From IMG/VR virus record IMGVR_UViG_3300014501_000068, positions 1 through 25,236 of that record: a stretch of DNA of 25,236 nt. The stretch is one strand, 5' to 3'. Of the stretch, positions 7,150 to 15,382 are shown piece after piece. Both the position numbers and the translations under genes were made by a program. The DNA comes from a virus. Position 1 is the first letter of the stretch; each line of letters begins with the position of its first letter. Below the pieces are notes generated by a model. It ran no database searches and was not told the origin of the DNA. It saw only the letters and a list, made by a program, of their open reading frames with translations.

Positions 7150-7170
7150 TGCTAGCCTACCTAACCTTTT

Positions 7171-9312
7171 CTAGCGGACCGCGTTGTTGCTCAAACGCGA
7201 GGGGACCTGAGACGGTGGCGCCGGGCGCCGCTGGGGATGACGGTCCGAGCGTGTCGGCGCCGGGCCGGGCTTCTTGTCCCCGCCCACCTTCGACGCCCGC
7301 TTGGCCGCGGCCCCGATCGCCGCGTTCGCGGCCTCCTGCTTCTCCATCCGGGGAAGCTGCGTGCGCCAGCCTTCGACTCGGAACTTCTGCATCCACCAGC
7401 GGCGGTCGATGAGCTTCTTGTCGAGCATCGACATCCAGCGGTTCCAGGTTCCGGCGGGTGACGTGGAGAGCGATGAGATGGGGACGACGCCGAACTCAAC
7501 CGCACCCTGCAAGTCGGCCTTCGTGTACTTGCGGAACTGCGCTTCGACGTTCTTCGCGGGCTGAACGACGGGCGCCGCGGCGCTGCCGTCCTCAGCGACC
7601 GCGGGCGCGAGTTGATCGACCGTCTCACGCAGCGGCCGTTCGCCGTTGTCGAACTGTTGGATCAACTGGATACGCAGCTTGCCGATGCGCGTGATACCCG
7701 TTTCGAGGTTCCGTACCTTCAACCGAATGGGGGCCGCGCCACTCTCTTGCAACTGATCCATCGTGGCAAAGGCCGTGTTCGCGCCCGGCAGCGAACCCGT
7801 CACGGCCTCGTTCACGCCCGAGACCTCGCCCATCGCTTTTTGCAACGCACCGAACAACTGCATGAACTCGCCCGGAATCTCCGGCTTGGGCAGCGGCTTG
7901 ATCGCATCCATTTCGTCCATCGGGATGATGTAGCCCGGCTTGTTCTTGATCGACGCAGCGTTGACGCCCGCGCCTTTCTTGAGCATGTAGGACGGATTGC
8001 CGACCTTTTTGAGGATGTTGTAGACCTCGGTCAGCACGTTATTCGATGCGAGTTGACAGTCTTTGATCGCGATGCCCTCGCCCTGCCCCCAGAACGCGCC
8101 GACATCGTAGTCTTTCCACATCGCCCACGGAAAGCCGTCCGTCTGAAACGGTGCGGGAACATCGCGCAGGAGAACACGTCCGCCCGCAATGAGCACGAGA
8201 CGGCCGTTGGGATATTTCAGGCGCCACGCGGATTCCATGACGGGCTGCATCTTCGCGCGCATGATCGGCGCCAAGAACGGCTGACCGTCGATTTCGCTGA
8301 TTGCGACGTGCTGGCCGACCGTTTCGAGTTCGAGCATCCCGTCCTCATCCTCGACGGGCTCGAACTTCGGTTTGCCGTTCTCATACTTCTGGCGCTGGTA
8401 TTCTTCGAGCGATTCGTCTCGCAGCCAATACTCGCCCAATTCAACGGTATCCCAATCGCCTTCTTGGAAACTCCCGCCGTGCGTATACATCGGCGCGGTG
8501 ACGTTCCCGCTGATATTCTGCGCCGTAACAATTCGCTCGCGACCGTACACCGCTGCGTCCTGGATGAAGTCGCGGTCGCGGTCGTGGAAGTCGCCCGTCT
8601 GGATTCCACGGACTTTGTTGCAGGCCGCGGCTTTCTCGGGGAAGTTCCGACGAATCCAACCCATCGTCGTGTCATCGACGTGGATGATGTACTCGGCATC
8701 CTCGATGCACGTCGCGGTTCGGTTGACGAAGACTTTGTACGGCGCAATCGGCGTCGCGATATGCCGCCCACGCCCACCGTCTGCGTACGGGTCGTAGGTG
8801 ATCTTCATAAACGACGTGCCCCAGATGAGGCCGTACAGAACGAACGTCGCGAGCTTCTGCTGCATGTCGTTCTCGTCCCAATCGCGGTCAACGAGTTTCC
8901 GCAGCAGGTCGGCCGCATCTTCGGAGCCTTGAACCAACGGCTCGACGTTGACGCGCGGCTTGTTGTCCGTCATCACCGCTTGCATGAACGTGATGAAGGC
9001 GCGGACTTTGTTGACCGTGATCTTCGGGCGCCAGCCGGGCCAGTTCGTGGGCCAGGTGTTCCCGATGTAGAGGTCCCACGCCAAGTCGAACGGCTGCGGC
9101 TCGCGAGCCTTGCGCGCGTCGGAGTAGAGTTGCGCGCAGTACGACAGAATCTTGAACCGCTCGCGGTCCTCCGGGCTCAGGAGGTCGAGGTCGTCGGCAT
9201 CCGCATCCGCGTCTTGCTGCTTGCGCTCTTCGTACTCGCGTTGCTGTTGCTGAGCCTTGAAGCGGTCGTAGGGAATGAGGTTCGCGTTCTCGGTCGCGGC
9301 GGAGACGATCAC
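7171..9312 (-). CDS. Portal protein (713 aa)
   Basis: The portal forms the dodecameric ring through which DNA enters and leaves the capsid. GTG at 9312 is chosen because it makes a GTGA overlap with the stop of the 97-aa gene. The N-terminal half has the usual portal features: WDLYIGNTWP followed by WRPKITVNKVRAF, then MQAVMTDNKPRVNVEP, a long helix, and LIWGTSFMKITYDPYADGG. In the middle, KDYDVGAFWGQGEGIAIKDC and ALQKAMGEVSGVNEAVTGSL resemble the crown-side and wing segments of large portals. At 713 residues it is close to P22-type portals (about 725) and larger than HK97-type ones. The C-terminus is basic and Pro-rich. It lies between TerL and the scaffold-like gene, the expected order. Confidence 0.9.
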   Translation of the reverse strand: MIVSAATENANLIPYDRFKAQQQQREYEERKQQDADADADDLDLLSPEDRERFKILSYCAQLYSDARKAREPQPFDLAWDLYIGNTWPTNWPGWRPKITVNKVRAFITFMQAVMTDNKPRVNVEPLVQGSEDAADLLRKLVDRDWDENDMQQKLATFVLYGLIWGTSFMKITYDPYADGGRGRHIATPIAPYKVFVNRTATCIEDAEYIIHVDDTTMGWIRRNFPEKAAACNKVRGIQTGDFHDRDRDFIQDAAVYGRERIVTAQNISGNVTAPMYTHGGSFQEGDWDTVELGEYWLRDESLEEYQRQKYENGKPKFEPVEDEDGMLELETVGQHVAISEIDGQPFLAPIMRAKMQPVMESAWRLKYPNGRLVLIAGGRVLLRDVPAPFQTDGFPWAMWKDYDVGAFWGQGEGIAIKDCQLASNNVLTEVYNILKKVGNPSYMLKKGAGVNAASIKNKPGYIIPMDEMDAIKPLPKPEIPGEFMQLFGALQKAMGEVSGVNEAVTGSLPGANTAFATMDQLQESGAAPIRLKVRNLETGITRIGKLRIQLIQQFDNGERPLRETVDQLAPAVAEDGSAAAPVVQPAKNVEAQFRKYTKADLQGAVEFGVVPISSLSTSPAGTWNRWMSMLDKKLIDRRWWMQKFRVEGWRTQLPRMEKQEAANAAIGAAAKRASKVGGDKKPGPAPTRSDRHPQRRPAPPSQVPSRLSNNAVR

Positions 9313-9602
9313 TTCGCTGGCTCCGCAAGCGTGCGCGGGCAAACATCACCGTGTGCTAGGATGCCGTCAAGTCCGGGTCGCTCTAGCACGGCGTGGCATC
9401 GTTCGCAGACAAACCATTTGCTCAGTTCGTCAATCACTTCGCCGCGGGCCCGGCAATGATACGCGAGTTGCTGGACCTGTTGGGCGAGAGACACTTCCAG
9501 CGTCTGAAGCGGCGATTCGTCTTCCAGCGTGCTTTTCCACCATGCGTGCCAAATGATGACCCTCGCCCGCGCTTCCGCGTCCTCCATCTCGCGTTGCGTC
9601 AT
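9309..9602 (-). CDS. Putative zinc-finger small protein (97 aa)
   Basis: ATG at 9602 overlaps the stop of the upstream 131-aa gene (ATGA), and its own stop overlaps the portal start (GTGA), so it is coupled on both sides. The first 60 residues are helical. The C-terminal part holds FVCERCHAV (Cys 66 and 69), then His 84 and Cys 88, a C2HC-type zinc site. Small zinc proteins between terminase and portal genes are common in phages, but no role can be assigned. Confidence 0.75.
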   Translation of the reverse strand: MTQREMEDAEARARVIIWHAWWKSTLEDESPLQTLEVSLAQQVQQLAYHCRARGEVIDELSKWFVCERCHAVLERPGLDGILAHGDVCPRTLAEPAK

Positions 9603-9994
9603 CGGCTACCCAACGGGCGGTAGGAGCCCCGTTCCATCGGCGTCATCCCCTGACGTTTCGCCGCCTCGCTACGAGCGCGGTTGGACGACACCTCGTGGTT
9701 TGTCAGCGGCCGGTACTCCAGCATCTTGCTTCCGTCCGGGCGCGTACCGACCACGGTGTCAATCCCGCGGAGGCCGAGGTTCCAGCCCGCGCTGCCGTCC
9801 GCGATCCGCCGTGGGTCCGTCGAATCCTCGCCTGCCGAGTCGATGCGGGCCTGCGGGAACGAGCGCGGCGAGAAATGCTGGGGGGCTGAGAGGCCGCAGT
9901 ACGGGCACGCGAAGCGGCGCAGACGGGCGTCCTCGATGGTCGCGAACGTCTCGCCGACCCCGCATAGCTCACACGAAACGTCGTATCTCGGCAC
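9599..9994 (-). CDS. FmdB-like zinc-ribbon protein (131 aa)
   Basis: GTG at 9994 with AGGATGAGAC upstream. The opening MPRYDVSCELCGVGETFATI followed by FACPYCG gives Cys 8, 11, 30 and 33 in the spacing of FmdB-type zinc ribbons, which also begin with MPxYxxxC. The rest, from about residue 40, is polar with little predicted structure and probably functions as a tail. In phages such proteins often sit beside terminase or portal genes with unknown function. It follows the TerL stop by 42 bases. Confidence 0.78.
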   Translation of the reverse strand: MPRYDVSCELCGVGETFATIEDARLRRFACPYCGLSAPQHFSPRSFPQARIDSAGEDSTDPRRIADGSAGWNLGLRGIDTVVGTRPDGSKMLEYRPLTNHEVSSNRARSEAAKRQGMTPMERGSYRPLGSR

Positions 9995-10036
9995 GTCTCA
10001 TCCTGCCATAGAGGGGTCACGCTTGCCCCAGGGCCG

Positions 10037-12010
10037 TCACCACGCGCCCCAGGCGGCGTCTACGCCCTCGTCGTCGATGTCGCGCAGCGTGACGCCCGGC
10101 ATCGTCGGCAACTCCTCGCCCGCCCACTTGTCCCAGGTCTCGTCGTCGGAGCTAGGCGACGACCCCCAGCCGTCGTCGTCAATCTCGATTGCCTCGCTCT
10201 GGCCCGAGACGGTCGCCGAGCGAATGGAGAGGATCGCGCACAGGATCGCAAACGCGGCTACGAGGTCGTCGTGCCGACCGGCCGCCCCGCCGTACTCCTC
10301 CTCGTATCCGTTCACCCCGGACCGGAAGGACGACATTTCCCGGACGAGTTCCTGATCTGGTACGTCGATCATATCGGACTCTACCCGGCGCGTCATCCGA
10401 CCGACCGCCATCGGCTTGGTCTTGAAGTCGGACTGCCAGCCGATGTGCTTGCCCGCCGGCATCCCGCGAACGCCCGGTGTCTCGTACCGATAGAGGTGCG
10501 GGTACAGACTCTTCTTGTCGATGTAGGTGCAGGTATCGGTCCCCGGCCCCGTCCACTCCGGGATAAGTTCGGGCATCACCACCGAGTCGCCGACGTAGCC
10601 CTGAAGGCCCCAACACAGCGCGGAAAGCAGTTCGCCGAACGACGTGGTGTTGATATGCCCGCGCCAGGTCATAATCACTTCGTCTCGGTCGAAGTCGTTC
10701 AGGACTCCTACGACGGCTGTTGACCAATCGCCGTCCCGGGTTTCCGGGTTGCCGCGTCCGATGTCTGACGCCACGAAGATGCGGTCGCCCGTTCGCGGCC
10801 AGCGCCACACGCGCAGGTTGCGGTACGTCCCCTCGTAGACGTGACTGCCGAACCCACGCTCGCGGGATTCTTCGCGGGTGAGGAACGATGGCGCACGGAC
10901 GGCTTCGTGCGTTGAGGCGCGCAGGTTGCGCTCGTCGTTTTCGCCCCAGTATATGTCGCCTTCCCAAATCGGCGGCGTGACACTCGCTCGAAGGCGTTTG
11001 ATTGTCTTGCGCGTGAAGACGGACTTGCCCGTGCTGAGAAAAGCCGTCTCTAAGTCGCTCGGGTACTCTTGGTCGAAAATGTCCTCGTCGCTGTTGAACG
11101 TAGGCCCGGCGAGCATCATCCGCCGCCATTGCAACTGTTCGAGTTCGATGTGCGGGAATTGCCGCAGCAGGTCTTTCTCGGCTTGCTTGAGCGCGCGCCC
11201 GAACGCAGCGCGAGCCTCCATGCTTTTGAACGGGATGGAAAACGAGAACTTCATCATGTGCCACGGGATGAAGACCAGCCGCATGTCGCCGTACTCGGTT
11301 TTCTTCCGGTCCGCCGCGAGCATCACTTGCTCGTAAAACCACGCGCCCGGCCCTTCTTGGCCGTTGGGCGTTGACTCGATGTAAAGCGCCGATGCTTCCG
11401 TGGTCAGGATCGTCGGGTACAACGCGCGGAAGAGTTCGTGTCCGTCGAGGTAGCGCGAGGCCTCCGTCGCGTGGACGTTGGTGAAGCGGTAGCCGAGGTA
11501 GGCGTTGATCGACCGTGCGGAAGCCAGGAAGATGCGTGACTTCGGTTCGACAAACTCGATCCGGTCACGCGGCATGTTGTTGTTGTACTGCGCGGGAATC
11601 TGCGGTCGAATGCGAATCGTCTGCCCGGCGTACACGATTTGCTCCGGGGTTTCTTCCCAGAACGTGTGGCACATGCGGAGCAAGTTTTCGGAGGGGTTGC
11701 GTTCGTTCGCGACGATGAGGCTATCGGTACGATCGTTCCACGACGTGTTGTCGTAGATGAGCGCCTCTACGCCCGTCGAGACTCCGGTACGCCGCGCCTT
11801 GGGGATGATGATACGAACGGGCATCCGATGGTCGCGGAACCACCGATACGTCTTGTAGAGGTGAAGCTGCGCCTCGTTGAAGTGAAGCGGGACAAGGACG
11901 TTCTTCTTGGCGTCAAGGACCTTGAGGAGGTTCTCTACCCGGTAGCGTTCGTCGGTTTGGAACCGTGCCAGCCGCTCGCGTATGAGTTCATCGGTCGCGG
12001 CTGTCGTCGT
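10037..12010 (-). CDS. terL: Terminase large subunit (TerL), unusual start
   Basis: Packaging ATPase and nuclease. Numbered from ACG at 12010 (657 aa): degenerate Walker A PKARRTGVSTG (about 70-80), Walker B and catalytic Glu in NVHATEAS (about 178-185), coupling-type segment LYIESTPNG, hallmark QEYPSDLETAFLSTG before the nuclease domain, nuclease Asp in VASDIGRGN (416) with GDWSTAVVGV (428), and RHDDLVAAFA (Asp 581-582). The first in-frame ATG (11824) lies only about 8 residues before Walker A and would delete about 62 residues, including LVPLHFNEAQLHLYKTYRWF, which is the usual TerL adenine-binding and Q-motif region. Upstream the frame is open only to a TAG at 12014-12016 and has no ATG, GTG or TTG. 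ACG would give MTTAATDEL. It ends 42 bases before the FmdB-like gene. Confidence 0.92.
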   Translation of the reverse strand, partial: TTTAATDELIRERLARFQTDERYRVENLLKVLDAKKNVLVPLHFNEAQLHLYKTYRWFRDHRMPVRIIIPKARRTGVSTGVEALIYDNTSWNDRTDSLIVANERNPSENLLRMCHTFWEETPEQIVYAGQTIRIRPQIPAQYNNNMPRDRIEFVEPKSRIFLASARSINAYLGYRFTNVHATEASRYLDGHELFRALYPTILTTEASALYIESTPNGQEGPGAWFYEQVMLAADRKKTEYGDMRLVFIPWHMMKFSFSIPFKSMEARAAFGRALKQAEKDLLRQFPHIELEQLQWRRMMLAGPTFNSDEDIFDQEYPSDLETAFLSTGKSVFTRKTIKRLRASVTPPIWEGDIYWGENDERNLRASTHEAVRAPSFLTREESRERGFGSHVYEGTYRNLRVWRWPRTGDRIFVASDIGRGNPETRDGDWSTAVVGVLNDFDRDEVIMTWRGHINTTSFGELLSALCWGLQGYVGDSVVMPELIPEWTGPGTDTCTYIDKKSLYPHLYRYETPGVRGMPAGKHIGWQSDFKTKPMAVGRMTRRVESDMIDVPDQELVREMSSFRSGVNGYEEEYGGAAGRHDDLVAAFAILCAILSIRSATVSGQSEAIEIDDDGWGSSPSSDDETWDKWAGEELPTMPGVTLRDIDDEGVDAAWGAW

Positions 12011-12013
12011 CCA

Positions 12014-12235
12014 CTACTCAAGGTTGCCGTACTCTTCGCCGTCGGACTGCTCGTCTTGAATCACCACGCCTGCTCCGTGCGCGCACGCACCCAGGCCCGC
12101 GAGAAGCGCCGACGTGTTGGCGTCAGGCGTCTTATCCAGGACCTGCTCGATGCGGTCCATGCACTTCCACCACACGGCTCGCGCGCGAATGTCGATTCGC
12201 TCGTCGCTGTAGGTCTGCGGTCCCGTGCCGTTCAT
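12014..12235 (-). CDS. Small hypothetical protein upstream of TerL (73 aa)
   Basis: ATG at 12235 forms an ATGA overlap with the stop of the 77-aa gene. The protein is acidic at its C-terminus (DEQSDGEEYGNLE) with a central helix (WWKCMDRIEQVLDK) and a small Ala/Gly-rich hydrophobic stretch (LLAGLGACAHGAGVV). No family is recognised. It ends in TAG, is in the same reading frame as the terminase gene, and only this TAG separates the two open frames. Readthrough would fuse them. Confidence 0.75.
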   Translation of the reverse strand: MNGTGPQTYSDERIDIRARAVWWKCMDRIEQVLDKTPDANTSALLAGLGACAHGAGVVIQDEQSDGEEYGNLE

Positions 12236-12465
12236 GCCGCACTTTTCTTGGCGGCCTTCTCTGCCGCGCGCAACGAGAGGGCCTCGGCCGTCTCGTCCTC
12301 CGTATCCGCGATGATGCTATCCACGATAGCCTGCGCGTCCTTCCGCGACTCAGCGAGGAAGCGGAACGTGACGCTGGCCTCCCACAGCCGATTGTTTCCG
12401 CTGTCGTCTTGAAGCCGCATATCGGTGATGCGTGTCTCCTGCACGAACACGATGTGATTACGCAT
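12232..12465 (-). CDS. Small hypothetical protein (77 aa)
   Basis: ATG at 12465, overlapping the preceding gene by 8 bases. The N-terminal half alternates as beta strands (HIVFVQETRI, EASVTFRFLA), followed by an acidic helix and an Ala/Lys-rich C-terminal helix (RAAEKAAKKSAA). No function is recognised. It sits in the packaging transcript between terminase subunits. Confidence 0.75.
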   Translation of the reverse strand: MRNHIVFVQETRITDMRLQDDSGNNRLWEASVTFRFLAESRKDAQAIVDSIIADTEDETAEALSLRAAEKAAKKSAA

Positions 12466-12835
12466 GCTGTTCCTCGCATATCTCGATAAAGTTGTTCGGC
12501 TGAATCAAGCCGAGCGCCGTGGTAATGAAGATAAGGTGCGGCCGGTTCATCGCGTAGAAGTGGTCGCGGATGGTTGCGATGCGCCACTCGGCCGAGCGCG
12601 GCGTCACGCCGATTTGTTTTGCGATCTCGTCTTGCTCGTAGCCTTGGGCCAGCAGTTCGAGAATCTTCTTCCATTGCTCGTTGACCGGGTGGCCGAGGAT
12701 GACCTCGACGTGGTACTTGAAGCAGTTCGCGCACACGTCGGTTTCGCGAGCGCCCATCTGGTACCGCTTGGCGATGGTACGCCGTGCCGCACGGGCTTCG
12801 TTCTTGGACTCATAGGCCGTGCGGGTGCAAGTCAC
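12458..12835 (-). CDS. Zinc-knuckle plus LuxR-like HTH protein (125 aa)
   Basis: GTG at 12835 forms a GTGA overlap with the gene above. Residues 3-42 show the phage motif of an N-terminal Cys (Cys 3), a basic helix (EARAARRTIAKRY), then VCANCFKYH (Cys 35, 38, His 42), consistent with one zinc site. Residues about 58-92 (ILELLAQGYEQDEIAKQIGV and TPRSAEWRIATIRDHF) are a LuxR/sigma-4-type helix-turn-helix that would bind DNA. It could be a regulator of the late region or take part in packaging-site recognition. Its place between the likely TerS and TerL leaves either open. Confidence 0.78.
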   Translation of the reverse strand: MTCTRTAYESKNEARAARRTIAKRYQMGARETDVCANCFKYHVEVILGHPVNEQWKKILELLAQGYEQDEIAKQIGVTPRSAEWRIATIRDHFYAMNRPHLIFITTALGLIQPNNFIEICEEQHA

Positions 12836-13542
12836 TCGTCGTCCTCACTCCCGATGGCAGCGGTTACATGCTCGTCGCCTGAGTCGATGCGGCGTGCGGG
12901 TCCGGGTTCGTGCGACAGGATGGCGAGCGGATCGCCCGCTTCTCGCGCGTGTTCGTAGGTGATTGCCTGCGCGTCGGGCTTGGAGTTGCCGAACAAGCCG
13001 AAGAGGGAGACGTTGACGGTCGGCCCCGCCTCGGGTTTCACGCGGCCTTCGATCTTGGCGAGTTGCGCGGCTGCGCGGGCGGAGGCGTCGTCGTCGCCGT
13101 ACAGCGCGATCTTGCGTTGCCGTTGCAGAATCTCTTGCCATGACGCCTCGACATCGGCGAAGTTGTGCGACAGAATCGCCGTGACCCCGGGTTTCTCGAA
13201 CACGCGGGCTGCGAGTGCGTCGAGTGCCGTGCCCCATATCTGGCCCTCGCCACGGCCAACATCGAAGCCCATGCGAGCCAGGGCGTTCGCCGTGCTCCCC
13301 CACTCGCGCATGAGCGCCATCGCGGCGAATTGGTCCCGCATCTCCTCGGGGATCACGCGCTCCCACGATTCGACTTCGACGGGCTCAGAGAGGGCGAGGC
13401 GGGCGCGGAGTTCCTTCACTTCGTTTTCAAGTTGACGGAGTTTCTCGCCGCGAGCCTTGCGCCCGCCGTTCCAGGTGCCGTCCGCGTTCTGAAGTCGTCC
13501 ACCTGCGCCTCTGCCGATGCGGGTGACCTTCTCGTCGCTCAC
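12832..13542 (-). CDS. Probable terminase small subunit (236 aa)
   Basis: GTG at 13542 in a GTGA overlap. An N-terminal basic stretch is followed by a coiled coil (KLRQLENEVKELRARLA). A helix-turn-helix-like region FAAMALMREWGSTANALARM then leads into GVTAILSHNFADVEASWQEI and a helix ending AAAQLAKIEGRVK. The HTH, the central helical oligomerisation region and the location at the head of the packaging genes are the usual form of small terminases, which recognise the packaging site and stimulate TerL. The tail is flexible and acidic. Small terminases diverge strongly, so the call depends on layout and order. Confidence 0.65.
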   Translation of the reverse strand: MSDEKVTRIGRGAGGRLQNADGTWNGGRKARGEKLRQLENEVKELRARLALSEPVEVESWERVIPEEMRDQFAAMALMREWGSTANALARMGFDVGRGEGQIWGTALDALAARVFEKPGVTAILSHNFADVEASWQEILQRQRKIALYGDDDASARAAAQLAKIEGRVKPEAGPTVNVSLFGLFGNSKPDAQAITYEHAREAGDPLAILSHEPGPARRIDSGDEHVTAAIGSEDDE

Positions 13543-13907
13543 AGGTTTGCCGCCTCCTTGTAGACGCCCGCAAGGCCATCGTTCTCGGGTTCTCGGATTC
13601 CTGCGTTCCCGTCCGTGGTGTACTCTCTCGCGTTGCGATCCGGGTTGTCGCGCATGAACTCCAGAATCTCGTCAGGCGTCGGCGGCTCATCGGGCGCTTG
13701 TCTGCGACGGCGTACGTCATCGAGCGCTTCGGTTGCCTGTGCGACGGTATAGCGTTCGGCGTCTGCTGCGTAGCCGTGAGAGCGAGCGCGGTGCAGGTCC
13801 GCGATGGCGTGGGCGAAGGCGCGTAAACAGAGGCCGAGGCCGATGCATCCCGCCACGAACAGGACGCCGAAGACAGCGAGACCCGCACCGACGAGGATTG
13901 CGTCCAC
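13539..13907 (-). CDS. Single-pass membrane protein (122 aa)
   Basis: GTG at 13907, overlapping by one base the TAG that ends the upstream gene (TAGTGG). The frame is open further upstream but overlaps the neighbour and has Arg-rich shadow composition. Residues about 3-30 are one strong membrane segment (AILVGAGLAVFGVLFVAGC). It is followed by a polar cytoplasmic or periplasmic part with a helix (YTVAQATEALDDVRRRRQ) and a flexible tail. With the next membrane gene it could form a lysis or superinfection pair, but no holin or spanin signature is visible. Confidence 0.7.
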   Translation of the reverse strand: MDAILVGAGLAVFGVLFVAGCIGLGLCLRAFAHAIADLHRARSHGYAADAERYTVAQATEALDDVRRRRQAPDEPPTPDEILEFMRDNPDRNAREYTTDGNAGIREPENDGLAGVYKEAANL

Positions 13908-14428
13908 TAGAAGCGCACCGTCTGACGACGGAACATCCCGTACAAAGAAACGATGCAGGACAACACGGCGAGCGCGAAGGCTCGTATTGGAGCCGCGATG
14001 GTAGCGGCCGCCGCGAGAAGGCGCTCGCGCAACGTCGGCTCGACGAGTGGGGACTCGCGGAGTATTTCCAACGGGGTCGCAGGCCGCAGGGGGATAGACG
14101 GCTCGGGAATCAAGAGCGCGATGCAAGAGCCCGCGAATGCGCCTGCGAGTGCAGCGAGCACCAAGTCACGTCCGCTAATGCCGGGTAGCGCGACCGGACA
14201 GGGGGCTTGCTTTCCTAGCAGCGCGAGCGCGGGCGCGGCGACGCGAGGCACGAGCCTACGCGACGGCTTCGCCTTTCCGGTGACAGCCGCGTAGCCTTCG
14301 TCAATCTCAGCCAGCGTCAGCTTCGGCCCGCCGTACCCCGGTGCGAATTGCGAGAGGAAGAAGTCCCAAGCCGCGTCCTCGGGATCGTCGCCCTCTAATT
14401 GCCATACCGTGGCGTCGCTGGTCGTCAT
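13907..14428 (-). CDS. Two-pass membrane protein (173 aa)
   Basis: ATG at 14428 overlaps the preceding stop (TGATG). The first 80 residues are soluble (DDPEDAAWDFFLSQFAPGYG). Hydrophobic segments lie at about 87-108 (LVLAALAGAFAGSCIALLI) and 145-166 (APIRAFALAVLSCIVSLYGM), separated by a Pro/Glu-containing loop. The topology has both ends on the same side. The N-terminal acidic-aromatic stretch resembles phage tail-assembly-chaperone-like small proteins, but this is weak. The adjacent single-pass gene suggests a membrane module placed just before the packaging genes. Confidence 0.7.
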   Translation of the reverse strand: MTTSDATVWQLEGDDPEDAAWDFFLSQFAPGYGGPKLTLAEIDEGYAAVTGKAKPSRRLVPRVAAPALALLGKQAPCPVALPGISGRDLVLAALAGAFAGSCIALLIPEPSIPLRPATPLEILRESPLVEPTLRERLLAAAATIAAPIRAFALAVLSCIVSLYGMFRRQTVRF

Positions 14429-14643
14429 CAGGCGTTGAGTTCTGCGATCAGCGCGTCGATGCTCGCAAGCACAGGTCGCTCGGGTACGGCTTCACGCGGA
14501 CGGCGAGGTTTGGGTTTGCCGGCACCGTTGGAGCCGCCGAGCCGTCCGATACGGGCGAAGAATGCGGGGTCTTTCGTGGAGCGGGCCTTTGTCGCGAGTC
14601 CGCCCTTGCGGCCGAGTTCGCGCATGTGTGCCTTCTCGCTCAC
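14428..14643 (-). CDS. KGG-repeat-like small protein (71 aa)
   Basis: GTG at 14643 makes a GTGA overlap with the 58-aa gene. The first half carries two spaced Gly-Gly repeats, RELGRKGGLATKAR and FFARIGRLGGSNGAG, matching the pattern of the KGG (stress-induced, GsiB-type) repeats. A basic linker (KPKPRRPRE) and a C-terminal helix (LASIDALIAELNA) follow. Short KGG-like proteins are frequent in phage genomes with unknown function. Confidence 0.72.
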   Translation of the reverse strand: MSEKAHMRELGRKGGLATKARSTKDPAFFARIGRLGGSNGAGKPKPRRPREAVPERPVLASIDALIAELNA

Positions 14644-14816
14644 GTCGAGCCCGCCTTGATCGCCTTGGCGTTCGCCTCCTGCGCTCGCTCGACCATCCAT
14701 TGCTCGTCCTGGTCGAGCATCCGGAAGGCGAGGCCGCGCTCCCGAACCGCACCCAGCCAGCGTTGCTCCTCGTAGCGCGCAAAGTCCTCAACCGTCTTCA
14801 CGTCGGCGAGCCTCAC
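14640..14816 (-). CDS. Small helical hypothetical protein (58 aa)
   Basis: GTG at 14816 overlaps the stop of the 78-aa gene (GTGA), and its TGA overlaps the next GTG. The sequence is helical and charged (VKTVEDFARYEEQRWL, RMLDQDEQWMVERAQEANAK) with little low complexity, unlike the Arg-rich readings in the other frames over these bases. No family is recognised. Confidence 0.7.
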   Translation of the reverse strand: MRLADVKTVEDFARYEEQRWLGAVRERGLAFRMLDQDEQWMVERAQEANAKAIKAGST

Positions 14817-15049
14817 GTCTGGTCACCCGCTCGCGGGATGTACTCGCTGCGTTCTGGTGGCTCGTCGTCCTCCATCCCTGTGTCCGTCTGTGACGGATCA
14901 TCGAGCGGGCTGTTGGCTGAGACAGCTTGGAACTCGGTCAGCAGAAAAGCGTTGGCCGCTGAGCGCACGTCATCGTCGGCATCTCGGCTTGCTGCCACGA
15001 TCGCTGCGGCGTGGATAAGGGCGGAGTAGTCACCACCGGGGTCGTTCAT
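14813..15049 (-). CDS. Small acidic hypothetical protein (78 aa)
   Basis: ATG at 15049 with a strong CGGAGGAAAC binding site. The N-terminal 50 residues are predicted helical and Ala-rich (DYSALIHAAAIVAASRDADD), and the last 28 are acidic and disordered (PSQTDTGMEDDEPPERSEY). No function is recognised. The 5' end overlaps the previous gene by 20 bases. Confidence 0.72.
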   Translation of the reverse strand: MNDPGGDYSALIHAAAIVAASRDADDDVRSAANAFLLTEFQAVSANSPLDDPSQTDTGMEDDEPPERSEYIPRAGDQT

Positions 15050-15212
15050 GTTTCCTCCGGGCGTCGGTTCGAGTACCGCGACCTTGTGCCGCTGCGGTCG
15101 AGATGTACGAGACGCGGCCCACGATGTTCTCGCGGAACCAGCGACGCAGCATGCGACGATGGCGACCGGGTGCGCGAATCTTGGGCATGAGCGGTCCGAA
15201 CGGGTCCGTCAC
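15030..15212 (-). CDS. Small basic hypothetical protein (60 aa)
   Basis: GTG at 15212 in a GTGA overlap. The chain is strongly basic (APGRHRRMLRRWFRENIVGR, ending RRKHERPRW), with one short amphipathic region. It could bind nucleic acid or membranes. No family is recognised. Arg-rich composition raises the chance of a spurious frame, but the coupled overlap and the lack of a better frame support it. Confidence 0.55.
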   Translation of the reverse strand: MTDPFGPLMPKIRAPGRHRRMLRRWFRENIVGRVSYISTAAAQGRGTRTDARRKHERPRW

Positions 15213-15382
15213 TTCTTGGCCGCCTTCGGAGGCTCGGCGTACAGGCTTCGACCGACACGACGCTCGGCGGCCCCAAGTGCGTTGAGAGCCGAGTTACGAC
15301 GGGTGCTGTCGTGGATGTGCTCGCGCACCAGGACGCGTAGCTCCTCGAACTTGGCCGACAAAGCGAGGATGGCTTCGTTCAC
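15209..15382 (-). CDS. Small coiled-coil protein (57 aa)
   Basis: GTG at 15382 forms a GTGA overlap with the stop above. The chain is almost entirely helical with heptad-like spacing (ILALSAKFEELRVLVREHIH, then ALNALGAAERRVG), suggesting a short coiled-coil oligomer. No function is recognised. The frame remains open upstream, but that part is a shadow of the larger gene. Confidence 0.68.
   Translation of the reverse strand: MNEAILALSAKFEELRVLVREHIHDSTRRNSALNALGAAERRVGRSLYAEPPKAAKK

Noticed and set aside
7612-9459. Long plus-strand open frame (615 aa) opposite the portal gene
   Set aside because: It is a mirror frame of the portal gene in GC-rich DNA, rich in Arg, His, Val and Asp with no motif. 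The minus strand has clear portal features.
10179-11342. 387-aa minus-strand frame overlapping TerL
   Set aside because: It is Arg/Ala/Pro-rich with no domain, and the TerL frame over the same bases has all expected motifs.
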